This document shows, piece by piece, positions 12,285 through 24,561 of a stretch of 64,000 nucleotides of DNA (its first letter is position 1; each line of letters starts with the position of its first letter). The notes beneath the pieces are model-generated. The model made no database searches. It was not told the origin of the DNA and saw only the letters and a program-made list of their open reading frames with translations. The stretch comes from Choanephora cucurbitarum (lineage: Eukaryota; Mucoromycota; Mucoromycetes; Mucorales; Choanephoraceae): positions 1-64,000 of the forward strand of contig JAIWNI010000070.1 of assembly GCA_025331435.1 (NCBI GenBank). Reading direction: 5' to 3'. The translations under genes were made by a program, and so were the position numbers.

Positions 12285-14139
12285 TGCCTATCTCTTGCTT
12301 CCCCTTTTCCCCCCAAAAATATAAAAATAAAAAAAGAAATACAGAAAAGTGAACTATAGCTGCTGCAGCAGAAAAGAAAAAAAAAAACTTTAAGCTCCTT
12401 TTGTATTCGGCGCCCTAAATTCATTCTGATGTTTGATCTACTTATCTAAGTCTGTGGCTAGAGAAGAAAAAGAAATAGCTGTGCCCTGAATAAATATAGA
12501 AAGAGAGAACAAACCTATTTTATTCAAGACAGAAGCAAGCCATATTTACTGAATTTCTTTATTTAAGCAATATTTAGTATTTGAGGCTATTAGAGGTATC
12601 TTCAAAAAAAAAAAACATCAGATAACCTTGGATATATTGGCAAGTGATTAAATAGCTAATTAAACACCACCGATCCAGCTCAGAGCGAAAACAACAAAGA
12701 AAACCTGGCACTTAACCTGCTATTGAATACTTTTTCTTGTAAATGAAAAAATAGAGAAAGGGCGATAATATCTTTGATCAAATGTGTTATGGCTTTTATT
12801 TAAGAAAAAAAACCTTGAGCTTTAAACCGAATTTGCGTATTCAACTTTCTTGTAGATGAGGATATATTGTCCAATCATGCCACATAATCATAATATAAGG
12901 GAGTCTGAAATAAAGTTACAGCCTATCAATATGACCGGAAATACAGAATCAAGTCTATCACAAAGCCAATTGAAAATTACAGTGTTCGTTGGTGGCTGAT
13001 AACTACCAGTCTTTATCTATTTGAACGATTGTATTTAAAAAAAAATGTTTAAAGAAAGCTGGATATATCAATCCAAGCTATCTCCTTTATCAACAAGTAT
13101 CGATTTGATAACTAGTTTTTACTATCAGCCCTCTAATTTTTACATCTCCAAAAAGAAAAATAAGGCTGGTTTTATTGGTATCAGTGATAGTCTAACTCTC
13201 AGCCTTGGCCAATGATCTAATAGTAAGGTTGTGATTGTCTAATCCAAACTTTTGGATTTCCAACCACCTACTTTTAGCTACAGGTTCTTTGGCTAATGTT
13301 ATGTATATTCCTTATGACCAGCTGGTTAACACCTTTCTAAATTGAGTTTCACTCATTATCCAAAATTATCTGTTTTTCTATCATCTGAAATTTAGTGTTG
13401 TCTATCTTACAAGCCAATGTCTGTCTCTTACTATGGTGCCAATGCAGTCTTACTTAACATTTAGATTGTTGCATAATCACTTGAATGACAAATCTTCTCC
13501 CATATATAGTCATTTTTTCATGTCTACTCTTCATACACAAATAAGTGTTCTATATGGTCATGATGTCTCTCTTGTGCAAACTCGTTTGATCCTCATCTGT
13601 TGCCAATGACTTGGATCAAACATATCTAGTTACCCATAATGTCTTCCACTTCATTATGCCGAATGACTTACTGTTCTTTCTGTGTATACTTCTTCTTCAA
13701 TTGGCAGATCGCTTCTGATGATTGTTCTTCTTTGATACTTCTCCCCTTGACTTGATACCTCACTATCCAGCCTACTTTTTTCTAATGGTCAAACAAAAGA
13801 CTGAGATGCAAAAGACGATAAAGAAGTCCCTATATATAGCATAAAAAGGAATTACATTTGTATACAATAAAAGAATCCAAACTGAACCTATTCATCCAAT
13901 TAGCATACTTATAATTTCAATGACGCCATAACTAAAGAAGCTCGACATGGGCATTGAATGGAATAAGCACGTCATCCTTTTAGAAAGGCTTTAAGAAACT
14001 TGTTCAATAAAAGACTATATAATACGTAAAGTTCACTCATCGCTACAACTCCATTTGAAATATTAGCAGGTTTATCAGTGGCTCCTATACATAGGTCAGA
14101 TAAAAAGATGCCTAAGATTGATTATATATATAAATCAGA
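12285..14139. other. Gene-free interval
   Basis: AT-rich, with no ORF of note on either strand. The stretch at 13150-13790 has slightly more even base composition and may be very old repeat sequence, but I could not recognise any protein in it. Confidence 0.45.
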
Positions 14140-14616
14140 TTGAATGTCCACACATCAGGAAAATGTGCGAGTACATCAGAATTTCAAAATGGTTGGCTCG
14201 ACCATACATCAGAGTTTCAGGCGTGCCCACAAACTTCTCTGGTGTACATACATTTGCCTTTGAGCCACGGTGTTACGCAAAGAATTGCTTGTCATGATAA
14301 TGAGCTTCCAGGTGTCTTCTAGGGAATGGTTAATATGTTCAGTAGAGAAAGGGCCAAATGATTCCATCATTACTACTTTGAACCCATCTTTGCAACCAAC
14401 ACCATCCGCAAACAATTTTCTCATGCTGTTGTTCCATACACCTTGAGTACAGTAGGGAGCTTCTCTAAAATTTGTAAAGCCTTCTGATCAGCACAATATT
14501 TGTTTAAGGCGTCTCGCAAAGAGAGCGGCATCAATGATAAAGACATATTAGATAGGGCAATGTAGCACTTGTTTGTACGTTTTCGATATCTGCAATTGAC
14601 AGCTTTGGTGCATTAG
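14140..14616 (-). pseudogene. Decayed coding fragments of an unrecognised gene
   Basis: Read on the minus strand, 14600 to 14209 yields three coding-like pieces in different frames: one with LSIADIENVQTSATLPYLIC, one with PLSLRDALNKYCADQKALQI, and one starting MRKLFADGVGCKDGFKVVMM. Frameshifts or stops separate them, and no single ORF or intron set rejoins them. Composition and the residue patterns look like an eroded protein, not chance, but I cannot name a family. It may be a broken copy of a repeated gene family. Confidence 0.3.
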
Positions 14617-15010
14617 GTGTATGATTTATTCATCTTGACGGGCCCATCAATTGAGTTTCGCCTGCATTCAGCGAGTCCTATATATATATTATCGGTAACG
14701 AATACATTGAAAGTCAAAAATCAATGTAGACTATATTCATATCAATACCTTGATGGGTGGATTGATGTCACTTGGGTTAGATCGCGAGGTCGAACTGAAG
14801 GCACTGCTGGCTTTCAACAAGGTGATTTGGATTCAAAATGATTGCTTTGCCAAGCATTATTGCAATCCTGCTACCATTCATGATGCAAAGGCAACCTCTT
14901 CTGACAACAGGTTCGCTACTCATTTGGCTTCACCTTCCAATTTGCTGTCCATGGCCATCGATGTTGCTGTTGGTGTCTTGGGTGTTTATCATCAATTCCG
15001 TCGTACTTGA
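14617..15010 (+). pseudogene. Protoglobin (globin-sensor domain) remnant
   Basis: The piece from about 14720 to 15010 reads VDYIHINTLMGGLMSLGL, then DREVELKALLAFNKVIWI, then QNDCFAKHYC. This matches the last two helices of fungal protoglobin-domain proteins, in which an HxN/L region is followed by an AFNK-IWIQND-F--HY signature. An upstream piece (14617 on) begins VYDLF and may be the eroded VYxxLFSFD helix. The pieces sit in different frames, the proximal haem-pocket half is missing, and no usable splice sites connect them. The C-terminal 86 codons are open. Haem binding by this copy is unlikely. Confidence 0.55.
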
Positions 15011-15474
15011 AAGGCTCTCTTTTTGATTGTACTATTTTTCTTACATGTATACACACACAAGCTATAATTCAATAGCTTGATTAACTTTTGGCCGAATTAT
15101 AAACTTACTCTCTCTCACTCTCTTTCACAAAAACCAAAGCTTTGTTATAGTTTCAAACAAGATGTGCACTACACTGCTTTGTAGCCTAATCAACATAGAT
15201 TAGAAATAAACAGATCTGTTTTTCATTCAATTCAAACACAATGCAACATTTGAGTTTTCTTTTTATCAATGAATTTCTTTAATTCTTTTTTTTTTTTTTT
15301 ATAGAAACACGATGCAAGTGCTGAGCACACTTTGATCATTCGAAGACAATAACAGAAAGAAGCAGAATTGAAACAAAAGTTAAACTTTTTTTAATGTTGT
15401 CTTGAAGACAGAGAAGAGGAAGCAAGCATTCCCGGGGAAGACAATGTGTTTGCTGACTTGCTTGATGAGATATA
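15011..15474. other. Gene-free interval between two pseudogenes
   Basis: AT-rich, with a CA/CT-rich stretch at 15050-15130 and a T(16) run at about 15285. No feature can be supported. Confidence 0.5.
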
Positions 15475-17361
15475 TCATATCTCCTTCAAAGCAGCATAAT
15501 CAAACAAATTTGTTTGCTGTTGTTGGACACAATGTCCCTCGTATAACAAGCTAAGGTCATACAACGAGTCTAAGAAGACACCAAAGGAACAAAAGTCGGA
15601 ATAAGTTGAGGGGAGAGTGATTCTCTCCACCTCGGACATAAAACAAACGTCCTTTTTGTACAAACACAGATAGAAGGTAACTTCCAAGCCTGTTATTTTG
15701 TTTTTGGTATTTCAGTTAGTATACTCGGATGGCATTAGTCAACAAGCGCGTTTACCTTTTGCTTGGAAAGCCAAAATGCTTTTCAATGAGTGCAACAGAA
15801 AGCACACCCAGACGATAAGAACAAGCCAGAAAAAGAAGAGAAGAAGGGCTTCACTTCGCCCACCAAGTTGATAAAAGGATCAACAGATCCAACTTCCACA
15901 ACGTAGTCAGGACGGCGACGCTCCAAAGGGTGGAGGCCAGCGAACAACACATTGTCAAATCTAAAAAAAATAAAGAAAATGAAAGAAAGAAAATCATATG
16001 AGTATTCTCTGTTATCATTGCTGCTTTCATTTGCTTACTTGTGTGGGTTGTGGTCATCACTAATCTTAAAAATGCTGCCACACACAGCACCCAACAAATT
16101 TTCCACTGTCTTTTCACCTACAGGACCGGACTTATTTGTCATCTTCAACAGTAATGAGACCAAAGCCTCCAACATGCGCGCTGTAGTGCCATCGTTCTTC
16201 AAAGCAAGAGCTTGAAGCTTTCGCTTCAACTCACATCTGTTGTTATTGTCTTGGTAATCGGCAAGGCAATCCATGACTTCAACCTTCAAGGTAGAAGAGA
16301 GGCGGACAGGCTTAGAGAACTCCTTGGTTCTGATGTGGAGACGCAATGCCTCAAGGCGAGAGGAGTCAAATGCCTCAGTCATTGTAGCATCCAAGTGCTT
16401 ACTGAGTCTGATGATGCTATGCAAAGCAAGCCATCTAGACAGATCAGCAGTGAAATCGAGCTTGGCACCATTATCGGACTCGAAGATGGCCAGAGAGGCA
16501 GGGGAGAAATCTTTGAGAGCCTTGCTCACATTGTAGTTTTTGAAGATCAAATATTCAGTTTGGTGAGCAGTAGGAACAAAGTTGTTCAACTTGCTGTGGA
16601 TGTTGCGACTCTTTTGATCCCATTTTTCAGCAATACAGCGTGAACGGAAATAAGTTGCGGATTATAAATTTAATAAGTACCTTATACCATGAAGGATGTT
16701 CGTCATAGTCTTCGTCTTAAAACGCTTGGAGTATGCTCCTACATGGCATGGAGCATTGTCTTCCTACAATATGTAGTCAATGTTGGTCTTCCAAGACTCT
16801 TTTTCAATCCAGGGAAGGCAGGAATCAACCAAACATTGAACAAATACTTTTCGATCCATTGATCCATAGTGTACCACAAGAGGGCCAACATCATTTGCAT
16901 GAAAGCATCCCCATACCATCACAGAACCTAGGCCAAACGTGAGTCTTTATGTATGGACTTCAGAGCTGGCTTCATTGTTGCGACACATGATTTGAAGTTC
17001 ATACGACCCAAGGCTACTCGAAAAGCGGTCAAAGAGACCTTCTTGTCAGAACTCAAAAATAACGATGTTGAGGTCAAGATCTCTGGCGATTTGAGCAATG
17101 TTGTTTTGATACATAAAAGCGCCAGCTCATCTACCATAACTATATTCCGAAAGATGCTTGTCAGCTTCTTTGGATGTGGGAACAACTGTCGAAGTGCTTA
17201 TTTTCGTATGTTTATTAAGAAAAGAGTGATGAAAAGACTAACAAAGAACAACAATGGGTTGCATGTTCAAATCGCGAAGTTTATAAATCCGCAGCTTATT
17301 TCGGTTCACACTGTATATGTTTTGACCATACTCAGGCAATTGTTTTAACAGACGCTGTCAT
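15475..17361 (-). pseudogene. PD-(D/E)XK-nuclease-like gene, broken by frameshifts and a Tc1 insertion
   Basis: Minus-strand coding sequence begins MTASVKTIA at 17361, hits an in-frame TGA, and is then split by a transposon at 16636-17313. It resumes as HIAEKWDQKS and runs open to about 16035 (SPASLAIFESD, VENLLGAVCGSIF). An intron (GTAAGC to TTTTAG, about 15960-16040) leads to HPLERRRPDYVVEV and FINLVGEVKP, which has the spacing of a PD...(D/E)XK nuclease core. After GEVKP the frame must shift twice (YRLGVLSVALIEK, then LAFQAKG) before the last exon, LEVTFYLCLYKKDVCFMSEV, ending at 15475. The family assignment comes from the motif only. With the stop, the shifts and the insertion, this copy cannot make a full protein. 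Confidence 0.55.
16636..17313 (-). mobile_element. Internally deleted Tc1/mariner element with TIRs, TA duplication and transposase remnants
   Basis: 678 bp flanked by TA (16634-16635 and 17314-17315). Terminal inverted repeats of about 34 nt begin CAGCGTGAACGGAAATAAG on the left and CAGTGTGAACCGAAATAAG on the right, with three mismatches and one indel. The minus strand carries pieces of a Tc1-type transposase: an N-terminal segment with RVALGRMNFKSCVATMKPAL, then GSVMVWGCFHANDVGPLVV and GSMDRKVF, then EDNAPCHVGAYSKRF, which contains the second catalytic Asp. A TAG stop lies immediately before EDNAPCH (16764-16766). The region with the first catalytic Asp and the region after the second are deleted. 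It is therefore non-autonomous. Confidence 0.85.
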
Positions 17362-17894
17362 AGATCGAGTCTCCAAGCCGGAAACTCAGAAGCTTTTTTA
17401 AATAGTCTACTGTACACTAAGATATCTGACATGGCTCTTCCCAATAAAAAATTTTCTGGTGAAGATATTGTCATGCCTCTTGGGAATGGTACACAATCTT
17501 CAGTCCACAATCACATCCACGAATCTTTCCAAGTCGTTACATGGGTTCAACGACTTCGATTTTTTCAACGTTCACCTTTTGAAGTTGGTTTAGTTCATGA
17601 CAACACTGTCATGCAGATGACCATTTGAAAGCCAGCTTTCCCAAATTGAATCTTCGTCGTAAGACCTGCTTTATTTGTGGAAAGCAGCCTTATACTTGTT
17701 CTGAAGAAGTCTAGCGATTGTATTATTTAATCCAAGTATTCTAAGGATGGTAATTGTAGGATTAAGCATGATTTGAAACCTGTCGATAGACAGATATAAT
17801 CAAGCTTAATCTTTTCATAAAAACAATAGTTTATTTAAAGTCTAAGTCTATTCTATCTAAAATACATATGCATAATTTAATCTGTACAATAAAG
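17362..17894. other. Interval between the broken nuclease gene and the Sel1 gene
   Basis: Contains a 65-codon plus-strand ORF (17431-17628) followed in another frame by KTCFICGKQPYTC. That piece looks faintly like an incomplete zinc knuckle and could be a retroelement gag scrap. The evidence is too thin for a call. Confidence 0.3.
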
Positions 17895-20800
17895 CTATGC
17901 TTCATCTGAAGCTGCTTTCTCTAAATTTAAAGTGTTGTCTTGGTGGTGTTCTTTGCCGATGCCTTCTTTGTAGCATTCAGCTAATAGTGAAAACACCTCT
18001 GTTCCTCCCATATTGGCTATTTTCAAGAGCATTTGGAACCCCTTCTGTGAATCCTTTTCCTTGTTTCCCCAACCATTCAGATGATAAAGTGCTATCATCA
18101 CATGAGCCGAGAATACGGACTGGCGTTTTAACATGTCATCTGCTGCAGCGCTTTCAAACCATGCAATTGCTTCTTCTTGTATATGAGGATCTGTTTGAGA
18201 CATACAATGCTTAATTTTACCAATGGCAAGCTCAGCCAGCCCACCACCGCCTAATCGATAAGAAGATTCGTACCATTGCAAAGCGCGATTTAGATTGCCT
18301 TTATCTTCGAAATGACTACCGACCATAAGAGCAGCAATAGGATTGCCTGCTTGTGCAGCTTCACTATAATAAGCAAAGGCCTTTTGAAGGTCTTTTTCAA
18401 CCACACAGATAGAACGAAAGTAGAGACCTGTATAAGAAAAATGACCCAAATGACAAAGGGCGCCAGGTACGTTTTGTTGTGCTGCCCTTTCAAATAGTTC
18501 ATAAGCTTTCAAATGACTCGAGTCAACTGTCCAGAGAATTCGAGCCAATTCATAGGTAGCCATTGCATGATTCTGTTCCGCCGCTTTAGTAAAGTATCTT
18601 TTGGCAGCAGCCAGGTTGATCTCAAGACCACCACGTCCTCGGAGATGAAAGAGTCCAAGCTGGTAATGAGAATCTCGATGCCTTGCTTTCTCTGAAGCCT
18701 TTCTAAACCAGTCCAAAGCACTTGAGTCATTGTCAAAGCGATAGCTGTACACCATACCAAGTCGCCACATAGCATCAATATGATCGCAAGATGACACAGC
18801 TATTTCATAGGCATCAATCGAAGCCAAAAGGTCGACAGGAGTACCTCTTCCAAACTCGTAACATTGACCAAGAATATAATAAGCATGTCCCATACCATTC
18901 TTTTCTGAACACAATTCATTGCGTTTTCTTAACAGCGGATTCTCTTCTTCTTCATCTTGTGTTAAGTCTTTTTGGTTTGATTCATCCGTATTGTATTCCG
19001 CAACAATATGCCGAAGTAATTTGAAGTTACTATTGTCTTTATTGCTCTCAACAGAGAGACCACAGTCAAATCCTTGGAGCTCGTAAGAGATCAACATAAC
19101 TTTGGCCATGATGTTTTTTGGATAACTCTTGCTAGTTTTCTTGAACCAATGAATTGCTTCTTCATGACATCCTAACATACCACCGAGAATTTCGCCTACT
19201 TTCATCATTGATGGTTCGTGTTGTTTGGTTGCTGCCTGTATATAGTATTCAAGTGCCTTTTTGACGTTAGGTTGAACAATGATGTTGCCAAAACCTGATT
19301 CATGCAATGATCCTAAACAGTACAATGATTCCATATCGCTAAGAGAAGCTGACGCTTTGAAAAGCTGGAATATTTCTGAAGCACTATTGTTATTTTCGCT
19401 CATAACAGATTCCTCGATTTCTTGAGTCAGCATATAAAGAGCAAGTTCGCGCATACATCCAGCATGATTGACTTGAACGCCTTGCTTGAAAGCTTTGACA
19501 ATTTCCTGCTCTTTTCCTTGGTGTGTCTTTAAGTAGCAACCAAGTTCGTATGAAGCTTCTCCTTCTCCTTCACCAGATGCAGCTTTAAGCAATTCAACTC
19601 CTTTTCCCTTGTCGTTGCTGTTATTAGTCAGTAGCAGATAGCCTATAGTTGGATAAGGAATATTCGGCAAAAAAAGAAATAAGCTTATAAGTACGACGAG
19701 TTTCACTTGTATGCAATCAAAGAAAAGAATGATAATGACTTACCAAGAAAATATTTCATACGACGAGTTTGTTTGAGGTTGTTGACAGCTTCTTCGCAGC
19801 CATTCGAAGTAAAGAACGAATTGTGTTTTTGAAGACAACTGAAAGCAGATTCATAGTCTGTCATCTCCATATATAAATTGACTAAACTGTAGAGACAAGA
19901 ACGTTGAACATCCTCATCTTGAGAATTATTGAAACACTCTTGGTATAGACGGATAGCTTCTTTTTTATCTGTGGATGTACCTAATCCATGCTCTTTACAG
20001 TATCCCAATAGTTCGAGGCCTTCTCTATCATCTTTGCAAGTTGTACACAACTCCTCAACCCATGCATAGGCTCTTTGAAGATCAGCTGTATTTGAGTTCG
20101 GATCAAGTAGGATAAGCTTAGCAGCATCTTTGCGAACTGTTTTTCCAATAGTGGAAGTGATATCTAAAGTATATATAAGGCGGGTGTAAATGCTGATGGC
20201 TCGCGCTCCTTGATCATGTCTCAACAACAGATTGGCTAGGTCTAAAGCAGCACTTAATTAAGAGGTCGTCAATCTTTTATTGTGCTGTTCATTGAGATTG
20301 CATGCATTTTTTTTTACCTTATGTTGCCTAATTCTTCTGATTTCTCTAGACATTGGGTGGCTCTTTCTATATCTACAGGCGTCACTATGTCTTGACTATT
20401 TAAATTATGCATGCCTTCATAGAATTTAGATAGAGCTTGATAGGCAATGGCGTCATCTTTCTCGGCAGCCTGTTGATAAAGCTCAAATGCTATCTTGTAA
20501 TGCTTTAAAAGAACTTGGCTACTTTTGGCTTCTTCTGTGCTGCAAAGCAATCCATCTCTGTACATAGCAGCAAGTTCACGAACAGCAAGTGCGTCCCCTT
20601 TTTCTATTGCTCTTGAAAGCCATTCGGCTGCTTCTTGATGTTTGTTTTGCTTTGTAAGTACAGTGGCTAAACGGACCATTGCCGATGTGGATGATGCAGA
20701 GGCTTTTGTGTACCATGTTTGTGCTGCTATTAAATCCTTGGGAACTATATTCAATCCATGCTCGTAATATAATCCAAGGCTGTATTGTGCAGTGGCATGT

Positions 20801-22501
20801 CCTTGATCAGCTGCTTTTTTGAACCAGGGTAAGGCAGCACTAATATCCTTGGTTGTGCCTAATCCATTAGAGAGCATGTAAGCTACTTGGAATTGCCCAT
20901 CAACAAAATCTGCTTGTGCTGATTTCATGTATAAATCAAAAGCTTTCTCCAAGTCTTGATCAACTGCCTTGCCTTCTTCGTAACACGCAGCTAGCCAATA
21001 ATGGGCATCCGTGTAGCCAGCTTCTGACAACATACAAAATTCTTCAAATGCTTCCTGTGGTTCTTTTGCTACAATTCCATCCCATCCATTGTACCGATAA
21101 CGAGCAACCATCAGCCTGGCAGCTAAACGCTGAGATACAAAGGAACTGTTGGCATCCAACACCGAATAGGTCTTTGCATCCATGTTCCTTGCAGCCTTTT
21201 GGAACCAGTTGAAGGCAGCTTCGTGTTGGCCTATCCGTTGAAGTATGGTGGCCAAGCAGAGTTGAGCAGAAAGAGAACCTGAACTAGCTGCTTTTTGATA
21301 ATGCACAAGAATTCTATGGTGTGTTTCGTGTTGTGAAAGATGGTCGACTGCAATGATGGATTGAAGTTCGCCCTGAAAGATGGCTTGTTCAAAGAAACCA
21401 TGAGCCTTTGCCATGTCTCTTTCTACGCCACCTATGCCTTTTGCATACATATGTCCCAAAGTACGCATTGATGGCGCATGGCCTAAATCGGCTGCTGCTG
21501 TCAAGTGTTCCAGAGCAAGTTGATTGTTCTGTTGCAAACCACAAGTACCTTCAAGGTAGTGTGTTCCTATCAGATGGTGGGCGAGTGCAGCCACATGAGG
21601 TGGCGTAAATGGTGCTTTAATGGCTCGCCTATAGAATGAAATGGATGCAGCTTGATCTTTCGGTAGTAATTGACCGACTTCATGTAATGTACCGAGCCTA
21701 ATTAATGCATTTGCATTTTCCTATAATGAAAATAATATTAATATTTATTAAATGTTATTGTGATTCATTGCATTTATCAGCTAACACAATGGCATCATTG
21801 CTAGGTTTCAAAATTTTGTGTACCTGTAATTTTGCTTTTGCCAGCCAGTTTAGTGCTTCTTTATTATTCGATGATGAAATGTGATTCTCATTAATTAATA
21901 TATTTGCCATGGCAGTTTGAGCCTCCGCAAATCCTTGGTCTGCCGATCGCTTGTACCACATCTTGGCCACTTCTTCTGAGCGTTTGACAAGTATGCCATG
22001 TTGATGATAGAAACCAAGAATATATTGTGCATAAGGATTGTTTTGTTTGGCAGACAATGTAATGTATTTTAGCACTTTATTTCGATTAGAAACTGGAACT
22101 TGTTGATGGTAGATCATGAGTGCAAGACGATATTGTGCAAAGGAGTTTTGTTTTCGAACTTTATAAAAGTAATTGTATGCTTTGCTGTAATTTTTTTGAT
22201 CGTAATAGTAACATCCTAATGAATACGAAGCTTCTTTGTGTCGCTTCAATGATAGCAATTCTCGAAGACCTTCCTCGGCCATGTTGTTATTGATATCTGC
22301 TGCATTCAGGAAACTGTATAGTTTACATTGAGCCACCCATACGCGTAAGGGAATGGACATCTTTTGACTACTTTGTGCGAATTCATGAATGTCAGTAGCT
22401 GTTAGAGGTGGTAGAACGTCATTGCTTGAAGATACTGTCTTTCGCCTTAATAGTCGTTTTTTGCCGGTATGATGAGTAACTTTACTGCTGGTAGCACCCA
22501 T
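17895..22501 (-). CDS. Large Sel1-like-repeat protein with N-myristoylation signal
   Basis: Four exons, 22501-21824, 21720-20318, 20252-19744 and 19642-17895, join in phase to 1445 residues. Almost the whole chain consists of Sel1-like repeats, a TPR-related alpha-helical repeat of 36-44 residues. Recurring units include ANALIRLGTLHE, AQLCLATILQRIG, AHYWLAACYEEGKAVDQD, AQYSLGLYYEHG and SHYQLGLFHLRGRGG. Such proteins are adaptor scaffolds; several fungal ones regulate chitin synthase or ER-associated degradation. Here there is no catalytic domain, membrane helix or C-terminal prenylation box, so a specific role cannot be given. The N-terminus MGATSSKV has Gly2 and Ser6, a good N-myristoylation site, followed by a basic stretch (KKRLLRRK). 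This points to membrane anchoring from the cytosol. Introns are 65-103 nt. Confidence 0.88.
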
Positions 22502-24561
22502 CTAAATCTTAAAAAAAAAAGAAAAAATAAGAAAAAAAAAAGGTACAAATTCATCAAAATCTGTCTTTTTTGAGTTTTAAGAGATACAATTGTAGACTAC
22601 TTTTTGGAATTCTTGAGTCACCATAAGTTTGCATTATTATATATAGAATTTTTTCTACAGATATAAGATATATTTTTGGGAGTTTCAGGTACCGAATAAT
22701 TGATGAGATTAAAAAACAGATTTTTTTTGTTGATTTGTCAGATTTTTCATTTTATAGAACAATAGCGATTGTCAGACATATTTCATATTAGTTCTTTATC
22801 ATGATTGAGCAGTATTAATGTCCCACTATCAAAAAAGAAATGTGAATATAATATATGTACTCTGTTTATCAGAAGAAATGGAAGGCATGTTCCTATTTGA
22901 TCCCATACATCATCGTTTATTAAAAATAGATTGCTAAGCTAAATCGATAAAAAAAAAGTTTAGGAGTAAGTAGCCTGCAAGAAAACACGAGGATTTTTTT
23001 TCTAGAGTACAAGGAAAAAGCTAAACAAGCAGTTTGTTAACATAAAACGATGAATAGCTATGATAGCAAATATTCGGGAATTCTGTTAGAAGACACAGAA
23101 TTGCATAGAATTATTTTTATAACATAGATACTTTTACCAAAGTTAAAAGTAAAGGTAAAAAAAAAGGAGAGCCAAGTGATATCAAGGATTTGTTTTAACT
23201 TTTCAATATATGGATAGATAAGGTAGAAAGCACAGACTATATTTTGCACTTATTGATACCACCTGCAATGTGAGTTTTGGCTCTTTTGGGCCATGCATGT
23301 ACACTAAGCGTGCTTTTGGGCTTGAAAAAGTTTTGAAAAGTGCATCGGAGTAAACGCAACATTTCCGCTCTTTTCCCGAAATTGAGTTTAGTTCTTTAGA
23401 GTACAAGAAAGAAAGAGAAATAAAATTTATCATTTTTCTTTCTTTTTTTGGTCTTTGAGAATCTCATGCAAAAGCATCGGCGAAAAATCCGAAAATTCCC
23501 AGTTGAAATAGCTTCTTGTTGTTGCTTCTATCGATAGGAAAATTTTAACTGTCGCATGTCTTGTATGTTTACTAATTTAGAAAGAAGAAAGCAATGTCTT
23601 TTCAGGAGCAATCGAGAGGTTTATCGCTCTTATTAAACCAGTAATACTCTTGCTTTTCTTTCATAGGCAAATCATTACCGAGAAAGGTGATAATAAGCCC
23701 AAGGCGGATTCAAAATGAGCTTGACAAGATATCTTTATAGCATTATGTCCTAAATCAACAAGAAAGGAAAAAAGAGTAGAGCTATTTTGTTATCTTGGAA
23801 AACATCAAACGCTAACTTGATGATCTCGAAGTTCTTTATAATGAACATTTGAGACAAAGATTCAAGTCCAAAAGGAAAGACCAAATCACCACCAAATTGT
23901 TTAGGAGATATGACTAAATGAGTAATGGGCATTGACAGCCTTAACTTTATTTTTACCAACAAGAAAAAAGACATGTAACGAATGTCGGGCATTTTTGATT
24001 TCATTTTTTTGGCTGTTTCTTTTCTTTTTAGTGAAATGCTAATTGAGATACGAAATCGTTTATGTTGCATACAAGAAACCAAACAAAAAACGAGCTTTCA
24101 ATATCGAGAAACATGTTAAGCATTTGACCATATATAGACAAAAGTTATTGTTTTTTCTTTTTCTAACAATTACTCATGCTGTTATTGCTGGTCTCAAGTC
24201 GAAAACCTTTTGAGATATTCTCAACCTAGCCTAATTGCTCCAAAACTAAGCATTAAGGGAGAAGGGCGATCTCATCGCGTCAAAATGATTGGTCTACTGC
24301 CCAATATGACAGTCGAATCGGTTTGAAGAACATAATGTAAACAGCATGTGATCCTTTCAAGAAGACGCTTGTGTAAAAGAAAACAAAAAGAGCTTTCTGA
24401 CTCCATGTCCTTTGGATCAAGTCAATCTGTCAGCAGTGTATAAGGAAGCATGTCAAAATTTAGCCTTTGTTGATCCAATAGAATTAATCTCAACTGATAA
24501 GTGAAAGACCGAATGCACTTAGCAAAACAAGGTTAAGTAGCTTTACGGTTTTGACCATATA
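22502..24561. other. Gene-free interval upstream of the Sel1 gene
   Basis: AT-rich, with no supported ORF. The first 40 bases are an A/G-rich run, equivalent to a pyrimidine-rich leader for the minus-strand gene. Confidence 0.5.

Noticed and set aside
17431..17628. 65-residue plus-strand ORF next to KTCFICGK
   Set aside because: Possible gag scrap, but only half a zinc-knuckle pattern in another frame; not enough to call an element.
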